Shown here: piece by piece, positions 7,506 to 16,676 of the stretch | Position numbering within the stretch: the stretch's first letter is position 1 | Layout of the letters: every line of letters starts with the position of its first letter | NCBI GenBank assembly: GCA_017792345.1 | Contig: CP051228.1 | Location: forward strand, 1,550,001 to 1,614,000 | From: Mesoflavibacter sp. | GTDB lineage: Bacteria > Pseudomonadota > Alphaproteobacteria > UBA8366 > Aestuariispiraceae | Direction of reading: 5' to 3' | Length of the DNA: 64,000 nucleotides | Made by a program: the position numbers and the translations under genes | Notes under the pieces: generated by a model | What the model saw: only the letters and a program-made list of their open reading frames with translations | Database searches by the model: none | What the model was told of the DNA's origin: nothing

Positions 7506-8021
7506 ATGTTCGATCCACTTGTATCCTTGTGGCAGTTTGGGGATGCCCGTCACGCGGTCCTGATCGTCGGCCTTGCGCTGACCGTCTGGGCCGCGGCGAC
7601 GGACCTTCGCCACTTCACCATTCCAAACAAGATCAGTGCCGCGCTGTTCGCGGCGGGCGCGGTCTGGATTCTGGTATCCGGTGCGGATCCCGGGGCGCAT
7701 CTGGCGGCATTCGCCTGTGTCCTGGCGCTCGGCTTCGGGGCCTATGCCTTTCGCTTCTTCGGGGCCGGAGACGCGAAACTGCTGGCCGTCCTGGCATTAT
7801 GGACCGGGCCGCAGATCGCTGTCGCGTTGGTCCTGCAAACGCTGATATTCGGCGCGATTCTGGCCTTCGCCTGGGTACTGAGCCGCCCGGTGCGCACGGT
7901 CCTGATGGCAGCAGGCCTGCCGGTCGATCCGGAACCGCCGGCCCAGATCCCCTATGGCGTCGCCATCGCGGCCGCCGCCTGCTTCGCCTTCGCCGGCCTT
8001 TGGCCGCCGTTGGGCGGTTGA
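7506..8021 (+). CDS. cpaA: prepilin peptidase of the Tad pilus (TadV/CpaA)
   Basis: This 171-residue A24-type aspartic peptidase cleaves and matures the Flp prepilin at the inner membrane. The two catalytic aspartates are in AATDLRHFTIPN (about residue 33) and in FGAGDAKLL (about residue 89). About five to six hydrophobic segments are visible, the normal size for the short TadV type without the methyltransferase domain. A GAGGG ribosome site precedes the ATG. It is separated from flp by 120 bases and from cpaB by 15 bases. Confidence 0.93.
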   Translation: MFDPLVSLWQFGDARHAVLIVGLALTVWAAATDLRHFTIPNKISAALFAAGAVWILVSGADPGAHLAAFACVLALGFGAYAFRFFGAGDAKLLAVLALWTGPQIAVALVLQTLIFGAILAFAWVLSRPVRTVLMAAGLPVDPEPPAQIPYGVAIAAAACFAFAGLWPPLGG

Positions 8022-8036
8022 ACGGAGGACGGGGCG

Positions 8037-8948
8037 ATGCGCATCAAACTGCTGCTTCTGCTGCTGGTCGCCGGCGGTGCCGCCTTCGGCGCGGTCACCG
8101 TGGCGCGCGGCTGGCTGGAGGACCGCCGGGCCGAACTGCTGGCCCTGCAGGCGAGCGAACCGGTCCAGGTCGAGACCATCGACACCGTCGAGGTGCTGGT
8201 CGCCAAGGAGGACCTGCCGAGCGGCACCTTCCTGAATCTCGACCAGTTCGTCTGGACACCGTTTCCCAGCAGCAACCTGCCGGAAACCTATCTGACGCGG
8301 GCGACGCTGGGCGAAGAGGGCCTGACCGGCGCGGTGATCCGCGGGGCGATCACATCCGGCGAACCGCTGACCAGCGGCCGCGTCATTCGGCCGGGCGACC
8401 GGGGTTTCCTGGCGGCCGTATTGCGACCCGGCCTGCGCGCCGTGTCGGTCCCGGTCGACGCGACGACCGGGATCGCCGGCTTCGTCTTCCCGGGCGACCG
8501 GGTGGACCTGTTGCTGACCCATGAGATCGAGCTGTCCCAGCGCGTGAAGCGGCTGGCGACCGAGACCGTTCTGACCGACATCCGGGTGCTGGCCGTCGAC
8601 CAGCGTACCGACGATACCGAGGGCGAACCGACCCTCGCCAAGACGGCCACGCTGGAAGTTGATTCCAAGTCGGCCGAAGTGATCGCCGTCGCCCTGAGAA
8701 TGGGGCGCCTGTCCCTCGCTCTGCGCTCGTTAGCGCAGTACCCCGACGCCCTGGCGACGGCGACCCCTTCCGATCCCCAGCAGACCTATACCTGGGACAG
8801 CCAGGCCAGCCGTCTGCTGCCCCCCATTGCCGCCCCGGCACAGCCGGAACGCGGCGCGCCCGCCAAACCGGCACCGCCGAAAGTCACCGTGACGGTGTTC
8901 CGGCGCGGCCAGGCGGAAACGGTGGAATTCCGGGACTCGGGATCATGA
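8037..8948 (+). CDS. cpaB: Tad pilus assembly protein CpaB/RcpC
   Basis: This 303-residue protein has an N-terminal membrane anchor (LLLLLLVAGGAAFGAVTVA) and a periplasmic SAF-like domain with the CpaB signature 'TVEVLVAKEDLPSGTFLNLDQFVW'. The next block (LRPGLRAVSVPVDATTGIAGFVFPGDRVDLLLT) is the conserved RcpC/CpaB core. CpaB links the secretin channel to the rest of the assembly platform. Its stop overlaps the cpaC start in an ATGA arrangement, suggesting translational coupling. Confidence 0.94.
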   Translation: MRIKLLLLLLVAGGAAFGAVTVARGWLEDRRAELLALQASEPVQVETIDTVEVLVAKEDLPSGTFLNLDQFVWTPFPSSNLPETYLTRATLGEEGLTGAVIRGAITSGEPLTSGRVIRPGDRGFLAAVLRPGLRAVSVPVDATTGIAGFVFPGDRVDLLLTHEIELSQRVKRLATETVLTDIRVLAVDQRTDDTEGEPTLAKTATLEVDSKSAEVIAVALRMGRLSLALRSLAQYPDALATATPSDPQQTYTWDSQASRLLPPIAAPAQPERGAPAKPAPPKVTVTVFRRGQAETVEFRDSGS

Positions 8949-10354
8949 AACCCCGCATTCGAGCCCTGGCGCTGATTCTGGCTGCCATCGCCGGCGCGGG
9001 ATTGGGATTTACGGCCCCATCCATCGCAACACGGGCACAGGCCGAAACCCATACGGCCGACGCGCCCGGCCAATCCGGCCCGATCGCCATCGATCTGGGC
9101 GCGGGCGAGATGCTGGCGCTGGCCGGTCGGGCGACGGCGGTCTATGTCGCGAATGACGAGATCGCCGATGTCCAGCTTCGGACCCCGATGCTGCTCTATC
9201 TGTTCGGCAAAGCGGCCGGCGAGACGACCCTGACCGTGATCGGCCCGAATGACGAGGTGCTGCTGTCGCGCCGCATCCAGGTGCGCCACAACACCGTGCG
9301 GCTGCAGGAACTGATCGCCGTCATACAGCCGGATGCCCAGGTCGAACTGGCGTCGATCCGGCAATCGCTGGTGATTTCCGGCCACGTGCCCAGCGCCGAG
9401 GCGGCGGAGGACATCTTCCAACTGGCGCGGACCGTGATCGGCGAGGACGGGCTGATCCTGAACCATATGCGGGTCGGCACGCCGAACCAGGTCAATCTGC
9501 GCGTCCGCATCGCCGAGGTCAGCCGCGAGACGACCAAACGGCTGGGCTTCAGTTGGGACATATTGAAAACCGCCGGGGAATTCAGCTTCGGCCTGGCCAC
9601 CGGCGGGTTCATTTCGGGCGCGGTGGACGGGTCCAGCATCTTGTCGCTGGCCAAGGACGGCAGCGGATTCGACGTGAACGGCCTGATCGACGCGTTGGAC
9701 GATCAGGGTCTGATCACCGTTCTGGCCGAACCGAACCTGACGGCGTTGAGCGGCGAATCCGCGAATTTCCTGGCCGGCGGGGAGTTCCCGATCCCGGTCC
9801 CGGACGGCGATGACGGGGCGATCACCATCGTCTTCAAGAAATTCGGGGTCAGCCTGGCCTTCATGCCGGTGGTGCTGGGCGACGGCCGCCTGCATATCAA
9901 GGTCAGTACCGAGGTCAGCCAGCTGGCCACCGCCGGGGCCGTCGCCTTCAACGGGTTCAACATTCCGGCCCTGACCGTGCGGCAGGCGACGACGACGGTG
10001 AACCTGAACAGCGGCCAAAGCTTCGCCATCGCGGGACTGTTGCAGAACACCACCAATCAGGACGTATCCGGCGTTACCGGGCTGAGCGAGATCCCGATCC
10101 TGGGCGCGCTGTTCCGGTCGACGGATTTTCAGCGCGACGAGAGCGAGTTGGTGGTCATCGTCACGCCTTATGTGGTGCGGCCGACCTCGGGGCGGCTGGC
10201 CCTGCCGACGGACGGGTTCGAAGCGCCGACCGACGCCGACCGGATGGCCCACGCCGCCGATCACACCCCGCGCGTCCCGGATACGCGCCGCATCCCGCTG
10301 AACGGCGACGGAACCCAGGGGCTGAAAGGTCCCGGCGGGTTCCTGCTGCGCTGA
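8945..10354 (+). CDS. cpaC: Tad pilus outer-membrane secretin CpaC/RcpA
   Basis: This 469-residue protein has a signal peptide and forms the outer-membrane channel for pilus export. The N-terminal half carries the BON-like/N-domain region (LAGRATAVYVANDEIADVQL, then HVPSAEAAEDIFQLA). The C-terminal half holds the secretin domain, including VLAEPNLTALSGESANFLAG, the sheet 'GGEFPIPVPD' and 'SGQSFAIAGLL ... VSGVTGLSEIPILGALF', and it ends after the 'ELVVIVTPYVVRP' motif. Overlaps cpaB by four bases. Confidence 0.95.
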   Translation: MKPRIRALALILAAIAGAGLGFTAPSIATRAQAETHTADAPGQSGPIAIDLGAGEMLALAGRATAVYVANDEIADVQLRTPMLLYLFGKAAGETTLTVIGPNDEVLLSRRIQVRHNTVRLQELIAVIQPDAQVELASIRQSLVISGHVPSAEAAEDIFQLARTVIGEDGLILNHMRVGTPNQVNLRVRIAEVSRETTKRLGFSWDILKTAGEFSFGLATGGFISGAVDGSSILSLAKDGSGFDVNGLIDALDDQGLITVLAEPNLTALSGESANFLAGGEFPIPVPDGDDGAITIVFKKFGVSLAFMPVVLGDGRLHIKVSTEVSQLATAGAVAFNGFNIPALTVRQATTTVNLNSGQSFAIAGLLQNTTNQDVSGVTGLSEIPILGALFRSTDFQRDESELVVIVTPYVVRPTSGRLALPTDGFEAPTDADRMAHAADHTPRVPDTRRIPLNGDGTQGLKGPGGFLLR

Positions 10355-10367
10355 GGAAGGAAGAACC

Positions 10368-10955
10368 ATGAGATCCCTTTCGCTGATCCTCGCCGCCGCC
10401 GGGCTATTGACCGCGTGCGGTCCGACCCAGATCCGCAGCGACGTGGAACTGCGCCGCGAGCCGGTTTTCGACACCGTCACCGACCGCGCCGTGATCGAAC
10501 CGGGCCTGGCGGGGGACACGGCGCTGGACCTGCTGTTGGCCCGGAACGGCGCGCGCTATGGCGACCGGCTGATCGTCACCGCGCCGCCGGAAACCCTCGA
10601 CGGCCTGCGGCGGCGGCTGGCCGGGTCCGGCATCCGCGTTCTGGCCGCGCCGGAAGAAACCGCCGCCCAGGGCGGGGCCTATAGCGCGACCTTCGTGCGC
10701 TTGGTCGTGACGCCGCCCAATTGCGGGGATTGGTCGGACGACGCGGATTTCGACAACAAGCCGGACGCCTACTGGGGCTGTTCGCAGGTATCGAACCTGG
10801 CCCGCATGGTGGCCGATCCCAACGACCTTCTGGCCGGCCGGGAAGCCGACGCCCCCCACAACACGCAGGCCGACATGCTGGCGATTCGCGCCTATCGCCA
10901 GAAAGCGATCAAATGGGTCAGCGACCCGATGGAAACCGCGACGGTGGGGGATTGA
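10368..10955 (+). CDS. cpaD: Tad pilus lipoprotein CpaD
   Basis: This 195-residue protein has a short signal peptide ending in a lipobox LLTA-Cys near residue 17. It ends with the CpaD hallmark region 'PPNCGDWSDDADFDNKPDAYWGCSQVSNLARMVADPNDLL', whose two Cys may form a disulphide. CpaD is an outer-membrane-associated accessory of the secretin. It follows cpaC by 13 bases with a GGAAGGAAG ribosome site and precedes cpaE by five bases. Confidence 0.93.
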   Translation: MRSLSLILAAAGLLTACGPTQIRSDVELRREPVFDTVTDRAVIEPGLAGDTALDLLLARNGARYGDRLIVTAPPETLDGLRRRLAGSGIRVLAAPEETAAQGGAYSATFVRLVVTPPNCGDWSDDADFDNKPDAYWGCSQVSNLARMVADPNDLLAGREADAPHNTQADMLAIRAYRQKAIKWVSDPMETATVGD

Positions 10956-10960
10956 CGGTC

Positions 10961-12169
10961 ATGGCGATGGAACAATCCCGCAAAGCGACGACGCGTCTGC
11001 CGGACCGGGTCGTCGCCTATATCGACGATACCGCCCTGTGCGACGGGCTGGCCCGGCTGGCGGATGGCTGCGGCATCGCCATGGCGGAAGTCCTGCCGGG
11101 CGGTCTGACCGCGGCGCTGGCCGATGACGCGCCCGCGGCCGAAGTGATCCTGCTGGAAATCGAAAATCCGGACGACGCCGTGGAGGCGCTGTCCGTCCTG
11201 TCGGCCCGGTCGGACGCGCGGCTGCTGGCGGTCGGGCGGCGGGACGATGTGCGCACCTATCGCCGCCTGCGCGAAGCCGGGGCATCGGATTATCTGGTCG
11301 CACCCTTGGACGATGACGATCTGCTGACCGCATTGCGCGTTCCGGCCGGACGCCCCGCGCGCGAGACTTCGGATACGCCCCATCTGACCCCGCGCGTGAC
11401 GGTCTTCCTGGGATGCCGCGGCGGGGTCGGCACGACGAGTCTGGCCGTGTCCTGCGCCTGGTGGGCGGCGGAGAAACTAAAGGTCCAGACGGCGCTGGTC
11501 GACCTGGACCTGGTCTTCGGGACCGCAACGCTGGCCCTGGATCTGTTGCCCGGGCGCGGCCTGCGCGAGGCGCTGGAACATCCGGAGCGGATCGACCCCC
11601 TGTTCGTCGGCAGCGCCATGATCAACGCCACGGACAATCTGTTCGTTCTGGGCGCGGAGGAACATCCGGGACTGGAAACCATGCCGGTCCCGGACGGGCC
11701 GGTTCGGTTGATCGAGGCGGTGGCCGAAAGCGTGCCGACCATCATGGTGGACCTGCCGCGTGCCATGCTGCCCGCGTCACGCGACCTGATCCGCCGGGCC
11801 GATGAAGTGGTGCTGGTCACCGATTTGAGCCTGGGCGGGTTACGGGATTCCATCCGGCTGCGGACCCTGTGCCGGGAATGCGCGCCGGACACGGCGCTGA
11901 CCCTGGTCGGAATCGTGCCGGCGACCGGTGCCCCGCCGATCGAACGCCGCGAGTTCGAGCGGGCCTGCGAATGCGCCGTCGACTGGCTGGTGCCCCTGGA
12001 CGGCAAGGCGGCGGCGGAGGCCGCATCGGCCGGCAAGCCTGTCGCAGCGCGGCTGAAACCCAAGCACGCCTATTCCCGCGCCGTCCGGAACATCGCCGAA
12101 AGGGCGATTCCGGCCGCCCCGACGGACGGCATCCATACCGGCAAGGCGAGGCGCAAATGGCTCTGGTAG
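10961..12169 (+). CDS. cpaE: Tad pilus localisation ATPase CpaE/TadZ
   Basis: This 402-residue protein has an N-terminal receiver-like domain (about residues 1-120) and a MinD/ParA-type ATPase domain. The ATP site is CRGGVGTTSLA (about residue 150). The usual signature Lys of 'KGGxGxT' is Arg here, as is seen in some TadZ proteins. Other ParA-like blocks are TALVDLDLVFGTATLALDLL and VDLPRAML. TadZ/CpaE proteins position the pilus machine at a cell pole. The start at 10961 gives the expected N terminus; a longer upstream reading would overlap cpaD and has no ribosome site. Its end overlaps cpaF by 13 bases. Confidence 0.92.
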   Translation: MAMEQSRKATTRLPDRVVAYIDDTALCDGLARLADGCGIAMAEVLPGGLTAALADDAPAAEVILLEIENPDDAVEALSVLSARSDARLLAVGRRDDVRTYRRLREAGASDYLVAPLDDDDLLTALRVPAGRPARETSDTPHLTPRVTVFLGCRGGVGTTSLAVSCAWWAAEKLKVQTALVDLDLVFGTATLALDLLPGRGLREALEHPERIDPLFVGSAMINATDNLFVLGAEEHPGLETMPVPDGPVRLIEAVAESVPTIMVDLPRAMLPASRDLIRRADEVVLVTDLSLGGLRDSIRLRTLCRECAPDTALTLVGIVPATGAPPIERREFERACECAVDWLVPLDGKAAAEAASAGKPVAARLKPKHAYSRAVRNIAERAIPAAPTDGIHTGKARRKWLW

Positions 12170-13788
12170 ACGATATAGCCAACCGCGCGGCGCGGCGCCG
12201 ACCCGATGACGGCGGCCTGCCCGATCTGATGGAACTGCGCGACCGGCTTCAGGATCAGATCACGGTCGCCTTGGATACCTTCGCCACCGGACCGGGAAGA
12301 GGCGCCAGCCGCACCGACCAGGCCGCCTTCGTCCGCGCCGAGGTCGACCAGTATCTCGACCGCACCGGCCTGGCACTGAACGCGTTGCAGCGCCGGAACC
12401 TGACGACCGCGCTTCTGAACATCTATCTGGCCGCAAAGTCCCAGCCGGACGCCGTCATGGAAACCGCACCCGCACCGCGCCAGGAAACCCGCCCGCCCGC
12501 CGCGCGGCGCGACGAACTGACGACCAGCCGCGAGGGCATTGCGGCGGCGCTGTCGCAAATTCGCGGCCCGTTCATGGAACGGATCGATCCGGCCGCGGCG
12601 GTGAAGCTGCCGCGTCCCGACCTGGCGATGGAGGTCGGGCGGATGCTGCCGGATCTGCTGCGCGAACTGGGGCTGCAATTGAACGGCGCGGAACAGCGCG
12701 ATGTGGTCACCCAGCTGGTCAACGACATGCTGGGTCTGGGACCGCTGGACCCGCTGCTGGACGATCCGTTGATCACCGACATTCTGGTGAACGGCCCGAA
12801 CCAGGTCTATGTCGAGCGGCACGGCAAGCTGGAATTGACCGATGTCGTGTTCCGCGACGGCAAGCATCTGCTGGCCATCGCCCAGCGAATTGTCAACCGG
12901 GTCGGCCGCCGGGTCGACGAAAGCTCCCCCATGTGCGACGCGCGCCTGGAAGACGGCAGCCGCGTCAATGTGATCGTCCCGCCGCTGGCCATCGACGGGG
13001 CATCGATCTCGATCCGCAAATTCGCCGAGAAGAAGATCACGCTGGAGGTCATGGCGCGACAATCCAACCTGTCCGACGCCATGATGCGCGTGCTGCAGAT
13101 CGCATCCCGGGCGCGGCTGAACATCCTGATTTCCGGCGGCACCGGGTCGGGGAAGACGACATTGCTGAACGCGTTGAGCCGGATGATCGACACCCGCGAG
13201 CGCGTGGTGACCATCGAAGACGCCGCCGAATTGCAATTGCAGCAGCCCCATGTCGTGCGCCTGGAAACCAGGCCGCCCAATCTGGAGGGCAAGGGCGAGG
13301 TCACCATGCGCGGATTGGTCAAGAACGCGCTGCGCATGCGCCCCGACCGCATCATCCTGGGCGAGGTGCGCGGCGGCGAGGCACTGGACATGCTGCAGGC
13401 CATGAATACCGGCCATGACGGGTCGATGTGTACCCTGCACGCCAACAACCCGCGCGAGGCGCTGACCCGGCTGGAAAACATGGTCGGCATGTCGGGCGCG
13501 AACCTGCCGCCGAAGGCAGTGCGGACCCAGATCGTCGCCGCCATCGACATGATCGTCCAGGTCAGCCGCATGCGCGACGGCGTCCGGCGCATTACCAGCG
13601 TGACGGAAGTGGTCGGCATGGAGGGCGAGATCATCACGACACAGGAGCTGTTCCGCTATCGCTATGAGGGCGAGGGCGCGGATGGGAAGCTGATCGGCCG
13701 GTTCGAATCCGCCGGGCTGCGCCCCGCCTTCACCGACAAGGCCGGCTATTACGGGTTGGACCGCCCGCTGCTGGACGCGGTGATCTGA
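12157..13788 (+). CDS. cpaF: Tad pilus secretion ATPase CpaF/TadA
   Basis: This 543-residue hexameric ATPase of the type II/IV secretion superfamily powers pilus extension and possibly retraction. The start at 12157 was chosen because it matches the typical CpaF length and overlaps cpaE slightly. The Walker A motif is SGGTGSGKTT, preceded by a conserved N-terminal domain that includes 'DILVNGPNQVYVERHGKLELTD'. The Asp-box (TIEDAAELQL), Walker B (DRIILGEVRGGEALDML) and the His box (GHDGSMCTLHANNPREAL) are all visible and intact. Confidence 0.96.
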   Translation: MALVDDIANRAARRRPDDGGLPDLMELRDRLQDQITVALDTFATGPGRGASRTDQAAFVRAEVDQYLDRTGLALNALQRRNLTTALLNIYLAAKSQPDAVMETAPAPRQETRPPAARRDELTTSREGIAAALSQIRGPFMERIDPAAAVKLPRPDLAMEVGRMLPDLLRELGLQLNGAEQRDVVTQLVNDMLGLGPLDPLLDDPLITDILVNGPNQVYVERHGKLELTDVVFRDGKHLLAIAQRIVNRVGRRVDESSPMCDARLEDGSRVNVIVPPLAIDGASISIRKFAEKKITLEVMARQSNLSDAMMRVLQIASRARLNILISGGTGSGKTTLLNALSRMIDTRERVVTIEDAAELQLQQPHVVRLETRPPNLEGKGEVTMRGLVKNALRMRPDRIILGEVRGGEALDMLQAMNTGHDGSMCTLHANNPREALTRLENMVGMSGANLPPKAVRTQIVAAIDMIVQVSRMRDGVRRITSVTEVVGMEGEIITTQELFRYRYEGEGADGKLIGRFESAGLRPAFTDKAGYYGLDRPLLDAVI

Positions 13789-13790
13789 CC

Positions 13791-14774
13791 ATGATCCCGG
13801 GCCTGTCCAGCGAAAGCGTCGAATACGGGTTGATCGGCCTGGCGCTGATCGCCGGACTGGCCCTGGGTCTCGCCGCGATGACGGCTTTCGACCGCGAGCG
13901 CCGCGCCAGGACGCGGCGCCTGATCCAAACCGCCGCCCGCGCCGCGCCGCAATCGCGCGCGGCGGCGGAAGCGATCCGCCTGACCCGGGACCGGCCGAAA
14001 TCCGGCGTACTGATGGCCGCCCTGCCCCGCCGCAGCCAGTTGAACCGGCGGCTTTCGCGGGCGGGCTACAAGCCCGACCCGCGCCGCTATATCGCCTTTT
14101 CTCTCGTCGTCGGCGCGATCGTGGCGGTCGCGCTCGCCGCCTCAGGCATGGCGGTCGGTGTCGTGCTGCTGGGCGGGTTGGGGGCGGCGCTGCTGATCCC
14201 GCATATGGTCCTGTCGAACCGGATCGGCAGCCGCGAAACCCGGTTCCTGACCAATCTGCCGGAAGGGATCGACATCGTCGTGCGCGGCCTGAAGGCCGGA
14301 CTGCCGGTCAGCGAATCCCTGTCCGCCGTGGGCCGAGAGGCGCCGGAACCGGTCGGCGGCATTTTCCGAGAAGTGGTAAATCTGGTGCGCATCGGCCATT
14401 CGGTGGAGGACGCCATCGCCAAGGTCTCGGACAGTATGGCCGTGCCGGAACTGCGCTTCCTGGGCATCACCCTGTCGATCCAGAAGGAAACCGGCGGGAA
14501 CCTGACGGAAACCCTGCAGAACCTGTCGGACATCCTGCGCAAGCGCCGCCAGATGAAGCTGAAGATCCGCGCGGTATCGTCGGAGGCGCGGGCCAGCGCC
14601 TATATCATCGGCTCGCTGCCCTTCGCCGTCTCGGCCGCGATCTACATCGTCAATCGCGACTACGTCATGTTGCTGTTCAGCGACCCGCGCGGCCTGATCA
14701 TGGTCGCCTGCGGCCTGACCAGCATCGCGGTCGGCGCGGCGGTGATGATGAAAATGGTCAAGTTCGACATCTGA
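13791..14774 (+). CDS. tadB: Tad pilus inner-membrane platform protein TadB
   Basis: This 327-residue protein belongs to the GspF/TadB family. It has a hydrophobic N terminus, a pair of membrane segments around residues 95-140, the cytoplasmic T2SSF domain (NLPEGIDIVVRGLKAGLPVSESLSAVGREAPEPVGG) and two C-terminal membrane segments. It should form the inner-membrane platform together with TadC and contact CpaF. The ATG lies two bases after the cpaF stop. Confidence 0.94.
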   Translation: MIPGLSSESVEYGLIGLALIAGLALGLAAMTAFDRERRARTRRLIQTAARAAPQSRAAAEAIRLTRDRPKSGVLMAALPRRSQLNRRLSRAGYKPDPRRYIAFSLVVGAIVAVALAASGMAVGVVLLGGLGAALLIPHMVLSNRIGSRETRFLTNLPEGIDIVVRGLKAGLPVSESLSAVGREAPEPVGGIFREVVNLVRIGHSVEDAIAKVSDSMAVPELRFLGITLSIQKETGGNLTETLQNLSDILRKRRQMKLKIRAVSSEARASAYIIGSLPFAVSAAIYIVNRDYVMLLFSDPRGLIMVACGLTSIAVGAAVMMKMVKFDI

Positions 14775-14784
14775 GGGAGAAGGC

Positions 14785-15762
14785 ATGGCGCTCGCGGAAC
14801 AGATCATCGCCGTCGCCACCGGGGAAACCGCGCTGTTGACCGCAGCCGCGACCTCCGCCGCCGCCGGGGCCGCCGCCCTGTGGCTGTCCCTGACGGAGCG
14901 CGGGCCGTCCAACCGCCGGGCCCGCGCGCTGTTGGAGCGGCGCGCCGATCTGGGCCGCGCGATCAAGGCGCCCGAGCGGCGCGGTCTGGCCCCGGCCGGG
15001 CTAAGCCTGGCCAAGCGCTTGGTTCACCGTTTCCGCCTGATGGGCAGCGCCCAGGCCCAGGACGCCCAGTTGAAGCTGGAACGCGCGGGCATCCGGTCGC
15101 GCGACGCCATCGCGGTCTTCCTAGCCGCGAAGATGATCCTGCCGGCCGCGTTCGGACTGGTTGCCGCCTTCCTTCTGTATGTCCTGCAGATCGCGGGGGA
15201 CATCCCATCCTTCATGAAGCTCGCCTTGTCCTGCCTGGCGGTGGGCGGCGGCTATATCGCGCCGGACACCTATTGCAAAAACCTGTCTGACCGGCGCAAG
15301 ACCGTGCTGCGCCGCGCCTTGCCGGATGCGCTGGACCTGATGGTGATCTGCACCGAGGCCGGGTTGAACCTCGATTCCGCCTTTCAGCGTGTCGCGCGCG
15401 AATTTCGCGGCGGGTGTCCGGAACTGTCCGACGAGTTCGAACTGACCGCCGTCGAGCTGGGCTTCCTGCCGGAACGGCGGGCCGCCCTGGCCAATCTGGA
15501 CCGACGCACCGACCTGCCCGGCGTCTCGGCCCTGACCGGGACCCTGGCGCAGGCGGAGCAATATGGCACGCCGCTGGCCCAATCCCTGCGCGTCCTGGCG
15601 GCGGAAATGCGCGATCAGCGCCTGATGAAGGCGGAAGAGAAGGCGGCGCGTCTGCCCGCCGTCCTGACCGTGCCGATGGTGATCTTCATCCTGCCGGCCC
15701 TGTTCATCGTGCTGATCGGGCCGGGCATCCTGAAAACCATCGATGCGCTGATTTCTCTTTAA
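14785..15762 (+). CDS. tadC: Tad pilus inner-membrane platform protein TadC
   Basis: This 325-residue paralogue of TadB has membrane segments at residues 10-35, 110-135 and 145-165 and near the C terminus. The T2SSF core reads RRALPDALDLMVICTEAGLNLDSAFQRVA, with 'GTLAQAEQYGTPLAQSLRVLA' later on; both are TadC hallmarks. A GAGGGAGAAGG ribosome site precedes the start. It ends four bases before the stop of the opposing tadD gene. Confidence 0.94.
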   Translation: MALAEQIIAVATGETALLTAAATSAAAGAAALWLSLTERGPSNRRARALLERRADLGRAIKAPERRGLAPAGLSLAKRLVHRFRLMGSAQAQDAQLKLERAGIRSRDAIAVFLAAKMILPAAFGLVAAFLLYVLQIAGDIPSFMKLALSCLAVGGGYIAPDTYCKNLSDRRKTVLRRALPDALDLMVICTEAGLNLDSAFQRVAREFRGGCPELSDEFELTAVELGFLPERRAALANLDRRTDLPGVSALTGTLAQAEQYGTPLAQSLRVLAAEMRDQRLMKAEEKAARLPAVLTVPMVIFILPALFIVLIGPGILKTIDALISL

Positions 15763-15766
15763 AGAA

Positions 15767-16573
15767 TTACCCGGAATAGACGGTACGGATGGCCTGTGCC
15801 TTGCGGGCATGGTCCGGCATGGCGCGCACCGTCCGCAGCAGCGACAGGTTGCGCGACACGGTTTCCGCCGTCTCCGTTTCCGCCATCAGGCGCGCCGCCG
15901 CGCCTTCCTGCCCGTCCAGGGCATAGGCGATGGCGAGCGTGCTGCGATAGCGGGCGTTCCGGTCGTGGACCTGCATCAGATCTTCCAACAGCGACAGCGC
16001 CAAGGGCGTATCGCCCGCAAGCGCCTGCGACAGGCCCAGATTGTTCTTCAGTTCGGGATTGTCCGGCGCCTTGGCGAGGCCCGCGCGGTAGCTGTTCTGC
16101 GCCGCCGACGGGTCGCCCGCCAGATCATGGGCCACGCCCAGGCCCAGATCGGCGCGCCAATCTTTCGGCGCCAGAGCCAGCGCCTTCTGATAGTAGGGGA
16201 TCGCAAGCGCCGGCTGACCCAGCCCGACTAGGGAATTGGCCAGGCCGCGCTGCGCATTGTGGTCGTCCGGCGCGCGGATCAGGGCGGCGCGAAACGCCTC
16301 CGCCGCATCGTCATAGGCGCCGGCGGCTGCCAGGGTCTCGCCCAGCTTGACCAGCGGCGCGGCCTCGTCGGGGCCGGCCTCATGGGCACTGCGATAAAGC
16401 GCCGCGGCGCCGGGCAGATCACCGCTGACCCGGCGGGAATCCCCTGCCTTCATCAGGGACGGCGCGGTCGGCGACCCGGCCGCGACCATCGCCTCCAGAT
16501 CCGTGACGCATCCGGTCAACAGGGCGAGGCTCAAACCCAGCGCCGTTCCGCGCAGAAAACCAAACTTTCTCAT
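15767..16573 (-). CDS. tadD: TadD-like TPR lipoprotein
   Basis: This 268-residue protein has a signal peptide with the lipobox LLTG-Cys and then about five tetratricopeptide repeats (for example AAPLVKLGETLAAAGAYDDAAEAFRAAL and NAQRGLANSLVGLGQPALAIPYYQKAL). TadD is a lipoprotein that helps secretin assembly in Tad systems, so the location at the end of the locus fits. It lies on the opposite strand, convergent with tadC, so it has its own promoter to the right. The start MRKFGFL at 16573 is preferred over an upstream Met because a GGAGGAG ribosome site lies just before it and it gives a standard signal peptide. Confidence 0.85.
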   Translation of the reverse strand: MRKFGFLRGTALGLSLALLTGCVTDLEAMVAAGSPTAPSLMKAGDSRRVSGDLPGAAALYRSAHEAGPDEAAPLVKLGETLAAAGAYDDAAEAFRAALIRAPDDHNAQRGLANSLVGLGQPALAIPYYQKALALAPKDWRADLGLGVAHDLAGDPSAAQNSYRAGLAKAPDNPELKNNLGLSQALAGDTPLALSLLEDLMQVHDRNARYRSTLAIAYALDGQEGAAARLMAETETAETVSRNLSLLRTVRAMPDHARKAQAIRTVYSG

Positions 16574-16676
16574 ACGACGCTCCTCCATTGGGCGATTTGC
16601 CCATGAAGGACGCATTCCCGTCAACGAATATTGAACGGGAAGTATTTGGTATTTCAGCTAAAATTGCGCCTATCGG

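Noticed and set aside
11869-12156. long N-terminal extension of the cpaF frame
   Set aside because: The extension overlaps cpaE and has an Arg/Pro-rich sequence without family similarity; the start at 12157 gives the standard CpaF N terminus.
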